From Hyphomicrobiales bacterium (lineage in GTDB: Bacteria > Pseudomonadota > Alphaproteobacteria > Rhizobiales > Rhizobiaceae), in NCBI GenBank assembly GCA_900471525.1, contig UCEZ01000021.1:1-64000 (forward strand): 64,000 nucleotides of DNA. The letters run 5' to 3'. This document shows, piece after piece, positions 55,882 to 64,000 of the stretch. Position numbers and translations under genes: made by a program. The notes under the pieces are model-generated. The model ran no database searches and had not been told where the DNA came from. It worked only from the letters and a program-made list of their open reading frames with translations. Numbering within the stretch: the stretch's first letter is position 1; each line of letters opens with the position of its first letter.

Positions 55882-56704
55882 CCAATTTTCCTCCACTCCC
55901 AGCAGGGAACCGCAAATATTCTCGCTTGCCGGTCGAAGAGCGGTCGTTACTGGGGGAGGCGGTCATCTGGGGTCTATTCTGTGCCAGGGCCTTGCGGCAG
56001 CAGGAGCGGTGGTCCATCTGCTCGGACGAAACGCCGAAAAGCTGGCGGCGACCGTCCAGAAGATTGAGAGCCAGGGCCATAAAGCTTCTTTCGAGGTTGT
56101 CGACCTCCGCAACATGGACGAGATCGGGCAATTTGCGACGCGCTTTACCGAGCGGGAAGGCTCATTGGACATCCTCGTTAACAATGCCTACGGCGGCCCG
56201 ACCAACACCTTGGAGAAGGCAACCTCCGAGCAGTATCGGGATGCTTACGAGATAGCGGTTGTCAGCGCCGCGGAACTCGTCAAATCGCTGCTTCCAGCCA
56301 TGAAATCCGCCGCGGCTGCTCATGGCGATGCCTCGGTGATCAACATCGCGTCGATGTACGGCCACGTCAGCCCGGACCCGCGTATCTACGGCGAGTCCGG
56401 GCAGAACAGCCCGCCCTACTATGGTGCGGCAAAAGGCGCGTTGATCCAGTATACCAGGTATGCCGCCTGCCATCTGGCGCCCCACGGGGTTCGCGTCAAT
56501 GCTGTCAGCCCCGGCCCATTCCCGCCGATCGGCTTCCGCGAAAACAAGCCGGAGTTTTATCAGCAGCTTATCAACAAGGTTCCGATGCAGCGCATCGGTC
56601 TGCCGGAGGATCTCATCGGTCCCGTTGTTTTCCTGGCGTCGCAAAACGCGCGTTATGTGACGGGCATCAACCTGCCGGTAGACGGCGGCTGGACTGCGTG
56701 GTGA
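55874..56704 (+). CDS. Short-chain dehydrogenase/reductase (PtmA-like)
   Basis: A 276-residue classical SDR. VVTGGGGHLGSILCQGLAAAGA binds NAD(P), NNAYGG is the structural NNAG motif, and SSer/Tyr/Lys residues lie in INIASMYGHVS and YYGAAKGAL. The stretch SPPYYGAAKGALIQYTRYAACHLAPHGVRVNAVSPGPFP recalls PtmA-type dehydrogenases of legionaminic acid clusters, a tentative link. It overlaps the TPR gene by 8 bp and the next gene by 7 bp. Confidence 0.8.
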   Translation: MLDQFSSTPSREPQIFSLAGRRAVVTGGGGHLGSILCQGLAAAGAVVHLLGRNAEKLAATVQKIESQGHKASFEVVDLRNMDEIGQFATRFTEREGSLDILVNNAYGGPTNTLEKATSEQYRDAYEIAVVSAAELVKSLLPAMKSAAAAHGDASVINIASMYGHVSPDPRIYGESGQNSPPYYGAAKGALIQYTRYAACHLAPHGVRVNAVSPGPFPPIGFRENKPEFYQQLINKVPMQRIGLPEDLIGPVVFLASQNARYVTGINLPVDGGWTAW

Positions 56705-58347
56705 CGCTTTTGACGTACCGTTATAGGATTGTAATACAAGCGAGAACCACGTCGAGCCGGCTTCCCGCCAAGGTCCTGCTTCCAATCGGCGGAATGCCGC
56801 TCGCGATGCTGGTGGCCAAGCGTGTCGCCCGTAATGGCGCCGACGTCGTGCTGGCGACATCAACGCTACCGGAAGACGATCTGCTGGCTCATACCGCCGA
56901 GCGTACGGGTCTTGCCGTCGTCAGGGGGCCTATCGACGATGTTTTCGATCGCTTCTTGATTGCCACCGCTGATCTTGCCGATACCGACATCTGTGTCCGG
57001 CTGACCGCCGACAATCCATTTCCTGACGCCGATTTCGTTGAGCAGGTCGTGGCGCTGCTCCTTGAGAGCGAAACGCAGTACATTGCCTACGGCAACGATG
57101 GGTTATGGCTACCCTACGGCCTTTCCGCGGAAGCCTTTTATGTCGGCTCTCTCCGGCAAGCGCAGAAAGATGAGTTGACGGCCTATGACCGTGAGCACGT
57201 GACCCCGTGGATTCGCAGAAGATACGGCGACTACACGCGTCCGCCCTTTCCGGACTGGACAGCCGATCTCGGCCATTTGCGATGCACGGTCGACGAGCTT
57301 CGCGACTATCTGAAGGTCGAGAGGATATTCCGCGACCTGCCCGATCCCGTCCGCTCCGATTGGCGCCTTCTTGTTTCCATGCTTGAGACGATGTCAGGAG
57401 GGCCGCGTTCCGCCGCCGGCTTCGTATTGGGAACCGCCCAACTGGGAATGCCCTACGGCAGAACGAACAAAGCTGGTTTTTCAGGCGAGAGCGAAGCACA
57501 GGTTCTGCTGGAGAATGCGACGAACGGCGGTGCGGTCGCAATCGACAGTGCACGCGCCTACGGAGAAAGCGAAAAGCGCATAGGCGCCTCTCTGCGCAAC
57601 GCTGGCCTGCACGGAGTCCAGATAGTCACGAAGCTCGACCCTTTGTCGGCTCTCAAGCCTGAAGACGAAGCCTTGACGGTGGAGCGACATGTGCAGGAGA
57701 GCGTAGAGAGCTCCCGCCGATCACTTGGCCTCGATTGCCTGCCGGTGCTGTTGCTTCATCGTGCCGACCATTTGACAGCGTTCGGCGGTGCAATTTGGCA
57801 AGAATTGCTGCGCCTTCAGGCCGAGGGAAAAATCGAGGCCTTGGGGGTGTCCGTGCAAAGCCCGGTCGAACTCAGCAGCGCCCTGACCTATCCTGAGGTC
57901 AAGCATATCCAGCTCCCGTTCAATGTACTTGATTGGCGCTGGAATGGGGTGGTGGTGAACTTGAGGCTGCGCCCCGACGTGACCGTGCATGTGCGAAGCG
58001 TCTTTTTGCAAGGTCTCTTGGTCCAGGATTCCGCGGAAGATTGGCCGGAAATCGAAGGAGCGGAAGGGGGCACGATCTTGGCGGCGCTCCGAAAGTTCCA
58101 GGTTGAATTCGGCCGCGGCAGCCTTCAGGATCTTTGTGTGGCTTATGTTCGCAGCATGAGCTGGATCGACGGCGTCGTCGTGGGCGTCGATACCAGGGAT
58201 CAGCTTGCGGACTTGCAGTCCTTGTGGGGGCTGCCGGCATTGAGTTACCGGGAGGCAACTCTCCTGCATTCGAGCCTGCCGCGAGTGCCGGAGCAGCTTC
58301 TCAATCCGGCCCTCTGGCCGCAACGCAGCATCCGGAAAGTGACGTGA
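56698..58347 (+). CDS. SpsF-like cytidylyltransferase fused to aldo/keto reductase
   Basis: A 549-residue fusion from a GTG start. Residues 1-235: CMP-sugar synthetase of the SpsF branch with IVIQARTTSSRLPAKVLLPIGG, VRGPIDDVFDRF, RLTADNPFPD and YDREHVTPWI. Residues 240-545: aldo/keto reductase with GTAQLGMPYGRTNKAGF, IDSARAYGESEKRIG (catalytic Asp and Tyr), ALGVSVQSP, and VDGVVVGVD-like end. The first half should activate a nonulosonate (the product of the SpsE-type synthase at 46030), while the second could reduce a keto or aldehyde sugar. It is the last gene of the plus-strand run. Confidence 0.85.
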   Translation: MVTLLTYRYRIVIQARTTSSRLPAKVLLPIGGMPLAMLVAKRVARNGADVVLATSTLPEDDLLAHTAERTGLAVVRGPIDDVFDRFLIATADLADTDICVRLTADNPFPDADFVEQVVALLLESETQYIAYGNDGLWLPYGLSAEAFYVGSLRQAQKDELTAYDREHVTPWIRRRYGDYTRPPFPDWTADLGHLRCTVDELRDYLKVERIFRDLPDPVRSDWRLLVSMLETMSGGPRSAAGFVLGTAQLGMPYGRTNKAGFSGESEAQVLLENATNGGAVAIDSARAYGESEKRIGASLRNAGLHGVQIVTKLDPLSALKPEDEALTVERHVQESVESSRRSLGLDCLPVLLLHRADHLTAFGGAIWQELLRLQAEGKIEALGVSVQSPVELSSALTYPEVKHIQLPFNVLDWRWNGVVVNLRLRPDVTVHVRSVFLQGLLVQDSAEDWPEIEGAEGGTILAALRKFQVEFGRGSLQDLCVAYVRSMSWIDGVVVGVDTRDQLADLQSLWGLPALSYREATLLHSSLPRVPEQLLNPALWPQRSIRKVT

Positions 58348-58486
58348 ACGAAGTTTTTTGGCGCGCGTTTCAATCTGCGCCGCAACGCTCTGCCTCCAGG
58401 ACCAATCGACATTCAGGATTCCCAAATCGCTTGATGCCTGATTCGTAGGACACCGTGTTTTGTTGGCATGGCGTCTGAGATGGCTG

Positions 58487-58800
58487 TGAAGTGATATGAG
58501 TTGAACGATGCGCAAGGGTCGAAGATCGCGGCTGTTGTGCCGGGCAAGGCGACCGATCCGGGCCGCACGGTGTTGGATAGCCGTCTGTTCGTCAACGGAT
58601 GTTTGCGGGTGCTACCGTTCCGGCGTGCATTGACGCGATCTGCCTGAGCGATACGGCAAATGGAAAACGGTGCACCGCCGTTTTAGTCGCTGGTGCCATG
58701 CCGGCGTGTGGGAACGGGTCTTCGAGGCACTGACGGCAGATCGAGACAATCAATATCTGATGATTGACAGCACCATCGTGCGCGCCCAAAGCAGGCCGCC
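58487..58800 (+). pseudogene. Decayed IS5-family (IS427/IS1031 group) transposase
   Basis: In two frames the plus strand reads [35 protein letters not shown], then RYGKWKTVHRRFSRWCHAGV, WERVFEALTADRDNQYLMIDSTIVRA. This is the N-terminal half of IS5-type transposases (YGKWxTVYxRFxRW and DSTxVRAHxxA). Stops and a frame change break it, and the catalytic C-terminal half is gone. Confidence 0.85.
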
Positions 58801-58819
58801 ACTGGACCGGCATGGGAGC

Positions 58820-58927
58820 CAGGGCGGTGATCCCCGCCTTCCGGTAAATCTCCGCAACAGAGGCGCCGTCATCGCCCTGCTTCAAACTGAACGCCCTCTG
58901 CGTGCCCTAGAACTTCGATGCCTTCAT
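58820..58927 (-). pseudogene. Decayed IS3-family OrfA
   Basis: On the minus strand, ATG 58927 after AAAGGAGCGG starts MKASKF-stop-GTQRAFSLKQGDDGASVAEIYRKAGIT, matching the OrfA helix-turn-helix start of IS3-family elements (FALKQGDDG-PVAEICRKAGIS). It is broken by a stop and truncated where it meets the IS5 remnant, so one element was interrupted by or recombined with the other. Confidence 0.75.
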
Positions 58928-59233
58928 GCTTCCGCTCCTTTTCCCAGCTGGGAATCTAGCGCGAAAAACTCTGATCAAAAACGATCCAGCTTCTAGGGAT
59001 CAGAGCCGATCAGAGTAAGGAAAAAAGGCGCAGGTCATCACGAATTCCGCCAATGAAATGATCGCCCAAATTCCCCGGCAGCAATCAAGCCAATCCAAAT
59101 GCCCCGGATTCAGCGATAAATCGAGTCTCCGATTGAATTTTGGACTTCTGATTTGCCGCCCGTAATGCGGGATTTGGATGGTTTTGTCGATTATCGCGAG
59201 GGCACTTGATGACAGAAGTGCTCGCTCGGCTGT
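58928..59233. other. Mobile-element debris, no gene
   Basis: About 300 bases with no supported gene. CTCTGATC (58969-58976) and GATCAGAG (58998-59005, repeated at 59008-59015) look like parts of an insertion-sequence end next to the OrfA remnant. Confidence 0.4.
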
Positions 59234-60319
59234 TCAGGTGAGGGCGGCCGCAAACTCCGCAGCCTGGTTGCGCAGTTGCTCGCCAAGCGCAGCGCGCTTT
59301 TCCGCGATTGAAGCCACCAGCCGATCCTCGTTATGGATGAAGAAATTGAGTTTGCCAATCAGCGCATTTGCCATGTCGTCAAGCTGTGACCGCGTCAAGT
59401 TAGCATTGTGTGGCACAGCGCACAGAAAATCGTTCGACCCGAAATAGTCCATCGGCATCCCACGGCGCGCGGCCATGCCGACGAACGCTGCCGGTGCGTC
59501 GAAGGCGAGGAACGGCAGCCAGCCGTGCAACCGCTTTCCGAAGGCGAAGCGGCAGTCAATATACCTTTCGCCGAACGACGGGTGCTTCGACAGCGCATCG
59601 TTAAATGCATTATTGAACTCCTTGCCAGTGAGTTCCGCCTGCAGCATCTCGCCGAAGAGCGGCAGGTCGATGTCGATGGGCGGAAACAGATCAAGCAGCA
59701 TGCGGTTTGAGTCGCCGGCGGCATTGATCATCGAGCGCACCTCGAGGCCCTCGGATTCGGCATAGGCCTTGAACCGCCGTAGCGGGTGGTCGCTGAAGTT
59801 CTCCTCCTTGAAGAGGAATGCGTCGAAGTTCACCACGACGACGTCGCGCTTGCGTGGCTTGATGTCGAGCAGTGTGTCGGTGAAGAGCGACGCACAGGGA
59901 GACCACTCGGGTTTAGTCGATGGGTCGACTTCGCGGACAAACTCGGATTCTCGCTGCGCGCGAACTATAATCTTCGGTGCGCGCGCCGTGACGCGGCGTA
60001 CGGCCTGGACTTCTTCATCGGCTGGTTTCGCGAGAATTCCCGTCGACCAAAGATAGAACTTCGAGTCTTGGAACCGATCCCATTGCTTGGAGATTTTTTG
60101 ATGCAGATGCCGCGACGAGTTGGTCTGCACAAACATTCCCCCGGGGCCAATGATGACGTTTTTCGGCGTCTCCTGGCCGTCGCGGATGTAGACCGGTTCG
60201 TTCACATAGCGGAAGTCAAGATCCACAAGGCCTTCGAACAACTTCCGAGTCACCTGGTAGAGAAGGGCATCTCCCGCGTTGCCACGGATGCCGCACGTAA
60301 CCCAGAGGGCCTTCTTCAT
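59234..60319 (-). CDS. Polysaccharide pyruvyl transferase family protein
   Basis: A 361-residue GT-B-like enzyme that would add a ketal-linked pyruvate from phosphoenolpyruvate to a sugar of a surface polymer. Diagnostic parts are CGIRGNAGDALLYQVTRKLF at the N terminus, VIIGPGGMFVQTNSS, and CRFAFGKRLHGWLPFLAFDAPAAFVGMAARRGMPMDYF near the C terminus. It is the third gene of the minus-strand group glf - sialyltransferase/GT4 - this gene, 110 bp after the second. Some family members act as ordinary glycan-modifying enzymes with other donors. Confidence 0.82.
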   Translation of the reverse strand: MKKALWVTCGIRGNAGDALLYQVTRKLFEGLVDLDFRYVNEPVYIRDGQETPKNVIIGPGGMFVQTNSSRHLHQKISKQWDRFQDSKFYLWSTGILAKPADEEVQAVRRVTARAPKIIVRAQRESEFVREVDPSTKPEWSPCASLFTDTLLDIKPRKRDVVVVNFDAFLFKEENFSDHPLRRFKAYAESEGLEVRSMINAAGDSNRMLLDLFPPIDIDLPLFGEMLQAELTGKEFNNAFNDALSKHPSFGERYIDCRFAFGKRLHGWLPFLAFDAPAAFVGMAARRGMPMDYFGSNDFLCAVPHNANLTRSQLDDMANALIGKLNFFIHNEDRLVASIAEKRAALGEQLRNQAAEFAAALT

Positions 60320-60429
60320 CGCTTGTCCTTTTCCCTATGGGTAACAGCGTTGCTGATTAGATAAACGAGCTGGTTGGGGGCTCGAACCGCCTCTAAATTA
60401 ATCGCTAGAGCCTGTCCACCCCTGGGTTT

Positions 60430-63237
60430 TTAATCCGCAACTAGTTTTTCGAGGAGTTCAAAATTCTGTTCCTTAAAATTCTGAACCGAAAAATGCCCAT
60501 TGAACACGTCAGCGTTAAGCTTTTTCAATCGAGAGACATTTTCCACGCTGAAAGTATGCGCATCTGGGAATGTGATATCTTCTGCGAAAATAACGTTGCC
60601 TTCTTTGTTGAAGTCTACGTTCCCGCCAATCTTTGAAAGAACAATCGCACAATTGTTTTTCATAGCCTCAAGCGTGGCGAAGTCGAATATCGATATCCTG
60701 TGCAGCATGATGTATACATCAGAAACATGGAGTGCGTTCATCACCTCTCGGTGGGGTATTTTCTTGAGGTATGTGAATTCAAAATGTTCATGTTTTTCAG
60801 ATATATCTTTCGCGCGCTGAAGAATATCCTCCCTCATTACGCCATCACCAATGCAAATCCACCTGACGCGGCTCGGCATCTTGGGCATCATTCGCTCAAA
60901 AAAGTCCAATACCTGGTCCTGCCCCTTTGCTGAAGTAAGCGTTCCCACGCTCGTAAAGGTTAGACCGTCAAAAGGAGGAATGCTAAGATTCGCTGTGTCC
61001 GGACGAGCTGCACCTGGCAAAATTGTGTTATAAACACTTGATCCAACCCTGACTTCATCGAAGTCGCAGCCTCTATATTCATCGGCGAAATACATATCCC
61101 TCGCGCCATCGCTCGGGAAAACCACATATTTTGCCTTTTGCATTGCAACGGCTTCGATCTTCTTGAGCCTTTCTATAAAAGAGGGCTGCAGTTGATCACC
61201 GAAGTTGAGCATCTGCGTCACGAGCGAACCTTGGAAATGCCAGTCCAGCACGTAGTTCCTACCCGCCAGCGCAAGGCCGTATGCGCATCCTAGATCATGT
61301 GTAAAATAGTGACCATATTTCCCGGTTTTGCAGAGATCGAGAGCGAAGTTGGCGCCGCTCGCAAGATCTGCATACCAATCCGTGTAGACCTGCTTCTCTC
61401 GGAAGCGATAGTCGATGGATCGTTCATGGAAGTAGGGTCCCAAGATTGCCTTCTGCAGCGCCAGAACACCTCCGGGACCGCCCGTCGCACCTCTATTTGG
61501 ACGATACGCCAAGGCAGCTATGTTGTTTCCATTTAAGCCACCATTGGCTTTGATGGCGCGCGCCTTCCGCCGAACCTGCCTCAAGGAGCGGTTGAACAGT
61601 GCTTCAAACATATAACCGGAGCGCTTGGCGCGGATATTGAGCGACCATCTCCTATATGACCGGTTCACCAGGTGGTAATAAGGGAGTGGATGCAGCGGAT
61701 GAGTGAACAGCGCTATGAGCCGATAATCGACAGCCTTTTTATAGTCCGCCTTTTTCTCGAAGGATCGAGCATGGCCCAATAGCGCAGGGAGTGATAACGG
61801 ACTTTTTTCCGCAATCTTCAAAACATCCGCTTCGTTATCCGGGATCAGGGGGCTCAACCATCTCCTGAAATGCCTCGCAAACGTTGAAATCAGGATGCCG
61901 TAGGCTGCGGGCCTGAAGGGATTGAGGGCCAAGCCATACCAGGCTGACTTCACGCTCAGTCCGAACTTTTCCTCTTTTTGAGCGCCAGCCAATCTGAGAG
62001 CGGAGTTAAATGGCCGTTTTTTTATTCGCCGTTGTATCGCAACAAGAGGAAGCTTCATTGCGCCTTCCAAATCCAGTGACCGCGGGCTTGGCGCATAGAT
62101 TCGTTTTAGCGCGTCGTGCTGAGGCTTGAACGATGAGAAAACCGCTTTTGCCACTTCCTCAGGCTTGCCTTCATTCACCTTCAGGTGTTGCAAGAGTGAG
62201 CGAAGCGTCGGAATTACAACCGCACAAAAATTGCGCGCATTTCCGAAGTCACCGTCGCCGGGCTTCAGTTTCTCCAGATCGTATTCGTCGATTGTGAAAG
62301 CAGGAATTCCGTACAGAGTGGGTATGGTTACCAGCGCGGTCGATGCATAGGAAAACACCGCGCTCCAGTCGTAGCATGAAGCGATACGCTCAACCGGCAC
62401 ATTGTGGGCGTCGACGATGTGGAATTTTTGACCGACAAACGCTTCCGTCAGAAGCTCCGGCAAGATGCTCACATCTCTTGGGTGTTTCACGAAATAGACG
62501 GAGAATCCGAAAAGAAGAAGGGATGAAATAGAGGATAGATAATGATTTAGCAGTTCGTCCATAGACATGTCTGCTCGCGCAAATTGCCCAATAAACAATA
62601 CTTTATTTTTGTGGTAATCGTTCTCAATTAATTTACTGTCAATCGCAATTTTTTCTATTGCTTTGCGCAGGTATTTTGGATCGGGGACAATGACAGGTAC
62701 ACCATGCGCTTGGTAATCGAATAGAGGTGGCAACCCCATAAAATTAAAACTTACATATCCGTCTAGGCGGGATAGAAAATATTCTTCGCCACTATTCAAA
62801 TTATTCTTGTTGTGATGGCGAAAATATGAATTGAGCCCCTCTTCAATGCAGTATATTTTCGCGTTTGGATACATTGACATAAGCAGTTTGGATTTGCTTG
62901 AAAACAGATGAGGGACGATAATCTCGTCAAAATCAACATCTCCAAGCAGATCTCTGATGAGTGCCTCTGATTCTGTGTCGCTTTTTTCCGCTAGGTCGCC
63001 GTTTGTGTAGTTTTCCGGAGTGGAATTTTTATACACGCAGTAATTAATGCAAAAAATATCCTGGAAATCCCAGAATTTACTGGAGAACTCATCAAAAGAA
63101 TCTAGATATGACTGATTGCAGACATGCGAGATGTGAAGCAGAGTATCTTCGCGCTCCCCTTGCTCCCTGCGACTTTCAAGATAAGCAATGCTCAGGATAG
63201 TGGACCACTTACCTGTAGCAAGAATCAGTCGTTTCAT
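60430..63237 (-). CDS. Sialyltransferase-like domain fused to GT4 glycosyltransferase
   Basis: A 935-residue two-enzyme protein. The N-terminal part (about 1-370) resembles polysialyltransferase/GT52-type sialyltransferases: LILATGKWSTILSIAYLE, IYCIEEGLNSYFRHH, VYFVKHPRDVSILPELL and SYASTALVTIPTLYG. A helical linker (about 380-560) follows. The C-terminal part (about 570-935) is GT4: FTSVGTLTSAKGQDQVLDFF, ICIGDGVMRED and HRISIFDFATLEAMKNNCAIVLSKIGGN. The gene, mostly its 5' half, is clearly more AT-rich than the backbone and uses AT-ending codons, a sign of recent transfer. It fits transfer of CMP-nonulosonate made upstream. Confidence 0.75.
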   Translation of the reverse strand: MKRLILATGKWSTILSIAYLESRREQGEREDTLLHISHVCNQSYLDSFDEFSSKFWDFQDIFCINYCVYKNSTPENYTNGDLAEKSDTESEALIRDLLGDVDFDEIIVPHLFSSKSKLLMSMYPNAKIYCIEEGLNSYFRHHNKNNLNSGEEYFLSRLDGYVSFNFMGLPPLFDYQAHGVPVIVPDPKYLRKAIEKIAIDSKLIENDYHKNKVLFIGQFARADMSMDELLNHYLSSISSLLLFGFSVYFVKHPRDVSILPELLTEAFVGQKFHIVDAHNVPVERIASCYDWSAVFSYASTALVTIPTLYGIPAFTIDEYDLEKLKPGDGDFGNARNFCAVVIPTLRSLLQHLKVNEGKPEEVAKAVFSSFKPQHDALKRIYAPSPRSLDLEGAMKLPLVAIQRRIKKRPFNSALRLAGAQKEEKFGLSVKSAWYGLALNPFRPAAYGILISTFARHFRRWLSPLIPDNEADVLKIAEKSPLSLPALLGHARSFEKKADYKKAVDYRLIALFTHPLHPLPYYHLVNRSYRRWSLNIRAKRSGYMFEALFNRSLRQVRRKARAIKANGGLNGNNIAALAYRPNRGATGGPGGVLALQKAILGPYFHERSIDYRFREKQVYTDWYADLASGANFALDLCKTGKYGHYFTHDLGCAYGLALAGRNYVLDWHFQGSLVTQMLNFGDQLQPSFIERLKKIEAVAMQKAKYVVFPSDGARDMYFADEYRGCDFDEVRVGSSVYNTILPGAARPDTANLSIPPFDGLTFTSVGTLTSAKGQDQVLDFFERMMPKMPSRVRWICIGDGVMREDILQRAKDISEKHEHFEFTYLKKIPHREVMNALHVSDVYIMLHRISIFDFATLEAMKNNCAIVLSKIGGNVDFNKEGNVIFAEDITFPDAHTFSVENVSRLKKLNADVFNGHFSVQNFKEQNFELLEKLVAD

Positions 63238-63290
63238 AATCTGTGATCGCTTTCGCTCTTAACCAAACAAGGTTCGGTTCAGTCGGTATG

Positions 63291-64000
<710 letters not shown>

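Overview
The window is a GC-rich chromosomal segment of an alphaproteobacterium, almost certainly a member of the Rhizobiaceae (Rhizobium/Agrobacterium/Sinorhizobium group). Support comes from gcrA with GANTC sites, a SAM-II riboswitch on metZ, the phoR-pstSCAB-phoU-phoB order, a two-domain dCTP deaminase, and TTG/GTG starts with good ribosome binding sites. No rRNA, CRISPR array, integrase or replication origin is visible.

Positions 1 to about 36,100 are backbone. In order: a GT4 glycosyltransferase; an ABM-domain protein divergent from a LysR regulator; a DUF6894-like protein; a small XRE/DUF2975 pair; a lipoprotein; pgi; fadD; an MFS exporter; an AI-2E family permease; (S)-ureidoglycine aminohydrolase; two very small ORFs and a small lipoprotein; tRNA-Thr(CGU); a nitronate monooxygenase; and a membrane protein. 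Then comes the phosphate block: ppk2 divergent from phoR, then pstS-pstC-pstA-pstB-phoU-phoB. Next are a VOC protein and gcrA, argD-argF, hslO, apaG, a CDP-alcohol phosphatidyltransferase, metZ under a SAM-II riboswitch, a dcd-like gene, an RTX protein made of two tandem copies of one unit, and tRNA-Gly(CCC).

From about 36,190 to the end lies a surface-glycan island with signs of transfer: a decayed IS110-type transposase beside the tRNA, decayed IS5 and IS3 pieces at 58.5-58.9 kb, and a strong drop in GC at 60.4-63.2 kb. A tight minus-strand operon (neuB, neuA-phosphatase fusion, putative glycosyltransferase, KpsC-like protein) should make and transfer a CMP-activated nonulosonic (sialic-type) acid. 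Two small phage-ABA-sandwich-like genes and a sialidase-like beta-propeller follow. A long plus-strand run (pseB, RmlD-like reductase, second neuB with SAF domain, GT2, AAC(3)-FkbH fusion, MaoC-KR-ACP fusion, DUF4910 protein, TPR-glycosyltransferase, SDR, SpsF-aldo/keto reductase fusion) looks like a second nonulosonate pathway coupled to carrier-protein acyl chemistry. At the end, on the minus strand, glf (cut by the window edge), a sialyltransferase-like/GT4 two-domain protein and a polysaccharide pyruvyl transferase add galactofuranose, sialyl-type and pyruvyl functions.

Working model (inference): the island builds a capsule, K-antigen or flagellin glycan containing nonulosonic acid. The MaoC-KR-ACP protein could supply a 3-hydroxyacyl group. 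This is the main candidate for an undescribed system. No PseC/LegC-type aminotransferase and no PseG/LegG-type hydrolase is present in the window.
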